From Sphingomonas soli NBRC 100801 (GTDB lineage Bacteria; Pseudomonadota; Alphaproteobacteria; Sphingomonadales; Sphingomonadaceae), in assembly GCF_001591025.1 (NCBI RefSeq), contig NZ_BCTZ01000006.1, forward strand, positions 1 through 49,292: 49,292 nt of DNA, in the 5' to 3' direction. A program made the position numbers and the translations under genes. Position 1 is the stretch's first letter, and every line of letters begins with the position of its first letter. Shown one piece after another: positions 44,284-49,292 of the stretch. The notes under the pieces were generated by a model. It saw only the letters and a list, made by a program, of their open reading frames with translations, made no database searches and was not told where the DNA came from.

Positions 44284-45686
44284 GCGCGCGCTTCCTCGAT
44301 GCCCTCGGCCAGCCCTGCCGCCCATTTGGTGATGTCGCCCGCGCCCAGGCACACGACCATGTCGCCCGGCACGACGACGTCAGCGAGCGCATTGGCTAGC
44401 TGATCCGCGCTCTCGACACCCTGGACGGCGCGATGCCCGCGCCGCTTGATCCCTTCGACCAGCGCTTCCGAGCTTACGCCCTCCAGCGGCAATTCGCCTG
44501 CGGCATAAACCGGAGTGATATAGACCAGGTCGGCGTCGTTGAACGCCTGCGCGAAGTCCTCCATCAGATTGCCAAGCCGGGTGAAGCGATGCGGCTGCAT
44601 GACCGCGATCACCCGCCCTTCGGCGCTCTCGCGCGCCGCGGCGAGCACCGCGCGGATCTCAACCGGATGGTGGCCGTAATCATCGATGATGGTGACGCCA
44701 TTGGTCTCACCCACCTTGGTGAAGCGCCGCTTGACGCCGCCGAAACGCGCAAAACCCTTCTGGATGGTCACGTCCGGGATGCCGAGCTCCAGCGCCACGC
44801 CGATCGCGGCCAGCGCGTTCTGAACATTGTGGCGGCCGGGCATCGGCAGCTCGATGCCTTCGATTGAGCGCACGCCGCCGTCACGCTGCCGGATGATCGC
44901 CTCGAAGCGATTGCCCCCCGCATGGGGCGTGACGTTGACGCCGCGCACGTCCGCCGAGGCAGCAAAGCCATAGGTCACGATCCGCCGGTCGCGCACGCGC
45001 GGGATGATCGCCTGTACTTCGGGATGATCGAGGCACAGCAAGGCGGCGCCGTAGAAGGGCACATTCTCAACGAACTCGACATAGGCGTCCTTGGCGTTCT
45101 CAAACGAGCCATAATGATCGAGATGTTCGGGATCTATGTTGGTGACGACCGCGATCGTGCCGTCGAGCCGCAGGAAGCTGCCGTCGCTCTCATCGGCTTC
45201 GACGACCATCCAGTCGCTGTCACCCAGCCGTGCGTTGGAGCCATATTGATTGATGATGCCGCCGTTGATGACGGTCGGGTCCACCCCACCCGCATCGAGC
45301 AGGGCCGCGACCATCGAGGTGGTCGTCGTCTTGCCATGCGTGCCCGCCACCGCAACGGTCGATTTCAACCGCATCAGCTCGGCCAGCATCTCCGCGCGCC
45401 GCACCACAGGAATGCGGCGCTCATAAGCCGCTTCCACTTCGGGATTGGTGCGCACAATCGCCGTGGAGGTAACCACCACCGCAGCATCGCCCAGATTCTC
45501 GGCATTGTGGCCGATCGTCACCTTGATCCCGCGATCGCGCAGGCCCTGGACAACATAGCCCTCCGCCACGTCCGAACCCTGCACCGAATAGCCGAGATTG
45601 TGCATCACTTCCGCGATGCCGGACATGCCGATGCCGCCAATCCCGACGAAATGGATAGTGCCGATGTCCTTCGCGACGCCCTTCAT
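44280..45686 (-). CDS. murC: UDP-N-acetylmuramate--L-alanine ligase
   Basis: 468 residues, Mur ligase. N-terminal [16 protein letters not shown] (11-26), ATP-binding [16 protein letters not shown] (112-127), and [18 protein letters not shown] in the C-terminal domain. Adds L-Ala to UDP-MurNAc. Start at 45686 (ATG), 13 nt after murG. Confidence 0.96.
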   Translation of the reverse strand: MKGVAKDIGTIHFVGIGGIGMSGIAEVMHNLGYSVQGSDVAEGYVVQGLRDRGIKVTIGHNAENLGDAAVVVTSTAIVRTNPEVEAAYERRIPVVRRAEMLAELMRLKSTVAVAGTHGKTTTTSMVAALLDAGGVDPTVINGGIINQYGSNARLGDSDWMVVEADESDGSFLRLDGTIAVVTNIDPEHLDHYGSFENAKDAYVEFVENVPFYGAALLCLDHPEVQAIIPRVRDRRIVTYGFAASADVRGVNVTPHAGGNRFEAIIRQRDGGVRSIEGIELPMPGRHNVQNALAAIGVALELGIPDVTIQKGFARFGGVKRRFTKVGETNGVTIIDDYGHHPVEIRAVLAAARESAEGRVIAVMQPHRFTRLGNLMEDFAQAFNDADLVYITPVYAAGELPLEGVSSEALVEGIKRRGHRAVQGVESADQLANALADVVVPGDMVVCLGAGDITKWAAGLAEGIEEARA

Positions 45687-45699
45687 GCGCCAAAATCCT

Positions 45700-46854
45700 T
45701 CATGCGTAAGCGGCCTTTCCGGTATTCATTGCGACGCGGCGGACGCCGATCGACGCGGTCGGCGCGTGAATCGATTCGACCAAATCCGCAAGATCGCGCG
45801 CGGCATGCGGGCGGCCGCAGCTTTTGGCGCGGGAGGCGGCATTCTCAAGCCCCTGGGTATCGAGGCCGAGTTTCTGGATTTGCTTCGCCAATTCGGTGGC
45901 AGTGAAGGCGCGCTGGGGGATTGCGCGCGCGCCGCCGGCCGCCGTGATCTCGCGCGCATTGGCGGTCTGGTGATCGTCGGTAGCGCTGGGCAAGGGCACG
46001 AGGATCGCGGGACGCCCCGCCGCAGTCAGCTCGGCGATCGTCGACGCCCCTGCCCGCGCGATCACGATATGCGCCCAGGCTAGCTGCTCGGGCATGTCGG
46101 GCAGATAGGTGGCGATATCCGCCGGAATGTCATGCGCCTTATACTTGGCGCGCACGGCTTCGATATCCTCGACACGCGCCTGATGCGTCACCTGCATGCG
46201 GCGGCGGAAGTGGATCGGCAGCAGCGCCAGCCCATCCGGAACGACTTGCGAAAGGATCGAGGCGCCTTGGCTCCCGCCCGTCACCAGCACGCGAAAGATG
46301 CCGTCCTCGTCGAGCATCGGATAAGGCCGGTTGCGCAGATTGAGCACCGCCTCGCGCACCGGATTGCCGATCAGATGCGTCTTGGCCGCCCAGCCCGGCT
46401 TCATCCGCTCGACATCCTCGTAGGACGTAGCAATCGCATCCACCTTGCCCGCGACGAAGCGGTTGACCCGGCCCAGAACCGCATTCTGCTCGTGGATGAT
46501 CGTGGGGATCCCGTCGCGGAACGCCGCGAGGATCGACGGCAGAGCGGGATAGCCGCCAAAGCCGATCACCGCCGAGGGGCGCAATTCCTTGTACAGCCGC
46601 CGCGCCATCGAACGGCCTGCCATGATCTTCGCACCGGCACGCAGATAACCCAGCGGCCCGCCGCCCATCCGGCCCGCGGGCAGAACATGCGTCTCGATAT
46701 CCTCGAACAGGCCGGGAAACCGCACACCGCGATCGTCGCTGAGCAGAGCGACGTGATGCCCGCGCGAAATCAGCTCGGCCGCAAGGGCTGCTGCGGGGAC
46801 CATATGCCCGCCCGTGCCGCCGGCGGCGAGGACGTAGCTGCGGGGATTGCTCAT
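45700..46854 (-). CDS. murG: Undecaprenyldiphospho-muramoylpentapeptide GlcNAc transferase
   Basis: 384 residues, GT-B glycosyltransferase family 28. [14 protein letters not shown] (13-26), [27 protein letters not shown] and [35 protein letters not shown] are the conserved motifs. It converts lipid I to lipid II on the inner face of the membrane. Start overlaps the ftsW stop (ATGA). Confidence 0.96.
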   Translation of the reverse strand: MSNPRSYVLAAGGTGGHMVPAAALAAELISRGHHVALLSDDRGVRFPGLFEDIETHVLPAGRMGGGPLGYLRAGAKIMAGRSMARRLYKELRPSAVIGFGGYPALPSILAAFRDGIPTIIHEQNAVLGRVNRFVAGKVDAIATSYEDVERMKPGWAAKTHLIGNPVREAVLNLRNRPYPMLDEDGIFRVLVTGGSQGASILSQVVPDGLALLPIHFRRRMQVTHQARVEDIEAVRAKYKAHDIPADIATYLPDMPEQLAWAHIVIARAGASTIAELTAAGRPAILVPLPSATDDHQTANAREITAAGGARAIPQRAFTATELAKQIQKLGLDTQGLENAASRAKSCGRPHAARDLADLVESIHAPTASIGVRRVAMNTGKAAYA

Positions 46855-48071
46855 GGTGTGCTCCAGCGTCCCGTATAGGGTGAGCGCTTCAGATACGGAT
46901 TTCGCCGGGTAAAGGCGAGAAGCAACCCGAAGCCGATAGACAGCGCCACCATCGACGACCCGCCATAGGAAATGAAAGGAAGCGTCATGCCCTTGCTGGG
47001 CGCGATGCCGGTGTTGACCGCCATGTTGATCAGCGCCTGCACGCCGAACTGCGCCGCAAGGCCCGCGGCGGCGAGCAGACGGAAGGCGTCTTCCTCGTCC
47101 AGCAGCTTCATGAACACGCGGATCACGATGGCGAGATAGAGGATCGCGATCACCGCGCAGGCGATCAGCCCGAATTCCTCGCCGATGACCGAGAAGATAT
47201 AGTCGGTATGCGCCTCGGGCAGCCGGAACTTGACCGTGCCGCTGCCCGGGCCCGTGCCGGTGAGACCGCCCGCCGTAAGCGTGTTATGCGCCATTTCGAC
47301 CTGATAACGCTCCGCGAGCGCCGCCTCCTTCGTGGGAAACAGGAAGTGATCGATGCGCGTCCGCGCCGTGCCATAGAATAGATAGGCCGCGACGACGCCG
47401 CCGATCGCCGTTCCCCCGAGCACCCCGATCGCCATCGGCGAGATCCCCGCGATCGTCAGCAGGATCAGCCAGACCACGCCGAACACAATCGTCTGCCCAA
47501 AATCGGGCTGGAGCATCAGCAAGACCGCGATCAGCGCGACCAGCCCGCCGGTGATCACCATCACCGGCAATTGCGGATCCTTGGCGCGAAACGACAATAT
47601 CCAGGCGGTCGAGACGATGAACAGCGGCTTGAGGAATTCGGAGGGCTGGAGATCGGAAACGCCCAGATTGATCCAGCGCCGCGCGCCATTCACTTCGGCG
47701 CCGATAAACGGCACCAGCATCAGCATCAGGATGCAGATCCCCGCCCCGATCAGCGACAGCCGCCGCGCCAGCGTTACCGGCAGCATCGAAACGGCGATCA
47801 GCACCGGTACCGAGACGCAAACCCAGACGAGCTGACGCCAGAAATAATACATGGGCGGCATGATGTGGGTCGCATCGGAATAGCGCCGCGCGGTCGCGGG
47901 CGAGGCGGCCGCCACCGCGACCAACCCGATAGTAATGAGCAGGAATGCGAGCACCATCAGCACCCGATCGACTTCCCAGAACCACATGCCCGCGCGGCTC
48001 TGGCTGGCGCGACCGAGCTGCTTGCTCATCCGCCCCCGTCCGCTCTCCGCACCTTCGGTCGTCTCGTTCAT
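46851..48071 (-). CDS. ftsW: SEDS glycosyltransferase FtsW
   Basis: 406 residues, about ten transmembrane helices. Septal peptidoglycan polymerase of the SEDS family: VNGARRWINLGVSDLQPSEFLKP (about 128-150), HTDYIFSVIGEEFG (about 285-298), and the C-terminal INMAVNTGIAPSKGMTLPFISYGGSS. An Arg-rich cytosolic N-terminus (about 1-27) precedes helix 1. Start overlaps the murD stop (ATGA). Confidence 0.96.
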   Translation of the reverse strand: MNETTEGAESGRGRMSKQLGRASQSRAGMWFWEVDRVLMVLAFLLITIGLVAVAAASPATARRYSDATHIMPPMYYFWRQLVWVCVSVPVLIAVSMLPVTLARRLSLIGAGICILMLMLVPFIGAEVNGARRWINLGVSDLQPSEFLKPLFIVSTAWILSFRAKDPQLPVMVITGGLVALIAVLLMLQPDFGQTIVFGVVWLILLTIAGISPMAIGVLGGTAIGGVVAAYLFYGTARTRIDHFLFPTKEAALAERYQVEMAHNTLTAGGLTGTGPGSGTVKFRLPEAHTDYIFSVIGEEFGLIACAVIAILYLAIVIRVFMKLLDEEDAFRLLAAAGLAAQFGVQALINMAVNTGIAPSKGMTLPFISYGGSSMVALSIGFGLLLAFTRRNPYLKRSPYTGRWSTP

Positions 48072-49292
48072 TGGAGCGCCGCCACAGCATCGCGAAATGC
48101 CTGTCCGCGCGCCTCATAATCCTTGAACTGGTCGAACGAGGCGCAGGCGGGCGACAGGAGCACCACTTCGCCGGGCTGCGCGTTCGCGGCAGCCGCCTTC
48201 ACCGCCGCATCCAGCGTGCCGCTTTGCTCGACCGGCATTTCGGGCGCGAGCAGCCGCGCGAACAGGCTTCCCGCATCGCCGATCGTATAGGCGCGAACGA
48301 CATGGCCAAAGCCCGGCCGGCAGGCGTCGAGGTCGTCGGTCTTGGCCTTGCCGCCAAGGATCCAGTGAATGCGCGGATAGGCCGAGAGCGCGGGCGCGGT
48401 GGAATCGGCGTTGGTCGCCTTGCTATCGTTGACGAACAGCACGCCATTCTTCGTGGCGACCCGCTCCATGCGGTGCGGCAGGCCGGGGAAGGTTTCCAGC
48501 CCCTTGTCGATAGCGGCCTTGCCGATGCCAAGCGCATCGCAGGCCGCAATCGCGGCGAGCGCGTTCTGGGCGTTGTGCGGGCCCTGCAAGGCCGGCCAGC
48601 GCGACTGATCCATGCACAGGCCGGGCGCGATCTTGGTGAGGTGAGCACCGCGCTTCGAAAGCGTACGCGCAATCGCGGCACTGGGCGCGTCGCCAATCCC
48701 GATCACCGCATCGTGATCGCCCGCTTGCATGCCGAACAGCCGCGCCTTGGACGCGGCATAGCCTTCAAAGCCGTCATAGCGATCGAGATGATCGGGGGTG
48801 ATGTTGAGCAGCACCGCCACGTCGCAATCGAGGCTGTGGGTCAGATCGATCTGGTAGCTCGACAGCTCCAGCACATAGATGCCCCCTGCGGGCAGCGGAT
48901 CGCGCCCCAGGATCGGCAAGCCGATATTGCCGCCCATCAGGCTCGGCAACCCCGCCGTCTCGCAGATATGGTGGATCAGCGCGGTGGTGGTCGATTTGCC
49001 GTTGGTGCCGGTGATACCGACGACCTTGTGCGGCGGCAGATCGGCCCGGGCCTCGGCGAACAGCTCGATATCGCCGATTATCGGGACGTGCGCGGTCGCG
49101 GCATGCGCGCGGATCGGATGCGCGTTGAGCGGGACGCCGGGCGAGACGATGATTCCGTCGAAGCCGGTCAGGTCGAGGGTGAGCGGATCGGCTACCTCCA
49201 ATCCCCTCTCTCCGCTTGCGGGGAGAGGGTGGCCGAGCACAGCGAGGTCGGGAGAGGGGGCCGTTAAATCGGGAGCCCCCTCTCCCCGACCC
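48068..49292 (-). CDS. murD: UDP-N-acetylmuramoylalanine--D-glutamate ligase, 5' end outside the window
   Basis: At least 408 codons visible; the frame remains open to the window edge, so the N-terminal Rossmann domain is cut off. Visible motifs: LTGFDGIIVSPGVPLN, ATP loop GITGTNGKSTTTALIHH, LELSSYQIDLTHSL, NITPDHLDRYDGF, NDSKATNADSTAPAL. It adds D-Glu to UDP-MurNAc-L-Ala. Upstream of the conserved DPLTLDLTGF the frame reads through a palindromic repeat (peptide LAVLGHPLPASGERGLEV). A GTG at 49240 lies inside that repeat and is unlikely to be the true start. Overlaps ftsW by 4 nt. Confidence 0.93.
   Translation of the reverse strand, partial: GRGEGAPDLTAPSPDLAVLGHPLPASGERGLEVADPLTLDLTGFDGIIVSPGVPLNAHPIRAHAATAHVPIIGDIELFAEARADLPPHKVVGITGTNGKSTTTALIHHICETAGLPSLMGGNIGLPILGRDPLPAGGIYVLELSSYQIDLTHSLDCDVAVLLNITPDHLDRYDGFEGYAASKARLFGMQAGDHDAVIGIGDAPSAAIARTLSKRGAHLTKIAPGLCMDQSRWPALQGPHNAQNALAAIAACDALGIGKAAIDKGLETFPGLPHRMERVATKNGVLFVNDSKATNADSTAPALSAYPRIHWILGGKAKTDDLDACRPGFGHVVRAYTIGDAGSLFARLLAPEMPVEQSGTLDAAVKAAAANAQPGEVVLLSPACASFDQFKDYEARGQAFRDAVAALQ
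49204..49292. repeat. Family C palindromes inside the murD coding frame
   Basis: Two hairpins on the minus strand: GGTCGGGGAGAGGGGGC pairs with GCCCCCTCTCCCGACC (49247-49292, one bulge), and CCCTCTCCCCGC pairs with GCGGAGAGAGGG (49204-49229, one mismatch). Same type as the repeat at 9968-10036. The element is at least 89 bp, reaches the window edge, and has no stop codon in the murD frame. Confidence 0.7.

Overview
The window reads as a chromosomal segment of a GC-rich alphaproteobacterium of the order Sphingomonadales. The main evidence is a serine palmitoyltransferase whose PLP-binding residues keep the spacing of the Sphingomonas paucimobilis enzyme, a PhyR/NepR/EcfG general stress module with a PhyP-type kinase, and an alphaproteobacterial dcw (division and cell wall) cluster. 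No rRNA, tRNA, CRISPR array, transposase or prophage gene was recognised. Most genes lie on the minus strand in tightly overlapping operons.

Layout. 1-3.6 kb: a secreted protein of unknown function with a membrane-bound winged-helix regulator, then a TetR regulator divergent from a di-iron hydrolase-like protein. 3.6-9 kb: a minus-strand sphingolipid block, in transcription order an SDR resembling ceramide reductase, an 885-bp repeat-rich gap, an acyl carrier protein, spt and a hybrid histidine kinase. 8.8-13.5 kb: proB, obgE and the divergent lptF-lptG pair. 13.6-16.2 kb: a fatty acid desaturase, a GNAT-fold protein that is probably the ceramide synthase, and a small exported protein. 16.5-23 kb: xthA, an ErpA-type protein, an M23 peptidase, a DUF455 protein, bcp and glnE. 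23.1-27.6 kb: the general stress response locus, with a NepR-like paralogue, ecfG, an unlisted 45-residue membrane protein, phyR, nepR, phyP, a candidate stress-controlled small RNA and an entericidin lipoprotein. 27.6-34.7 kb: argS-SPOR-nagZ-scpA-scpB-tatA-tatB-tatC with a DedA-like protein upstream. 34.8-38.6 kb: a methyltransferase, dgt and a TPR/SPOR protein. 38.6-49.3 kb: murD-ftsW-murG-murC-murB-ddl-ftsQ-ftsA-ftsZ, with murD running off the window.

How it works together. The window is dominated by cell-envelope construction: sphingolipid synthesis, LPS export, Tat export, peptidoglycan precursor synthesis and septation. Next to it sits the complete partner-switching cascade for stress (PhyR sequesters NepR, freeing EcfG). 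Two GGAAC-N17-GTT promoters on the plus strand are predicted EcfG targets. One precedes nepR-phyP. The other precedes a roughly 145-nt transcript with two C-rich-loop hairpins and an intrinsic terminator, which resembles Caulobacter GsrN in design and is the strongest candidate for an undescribed element.

Repeats are the second theme. At least three families of palindromic repeats occur. One element appears to have inserted into another with a 6-bp target duplication. Another lies in frame inside the murD coding sequence. A diverged 62-bp repeat ending in a boxA-like motif occurs twice. All coordinates and alignments are hand-derived.
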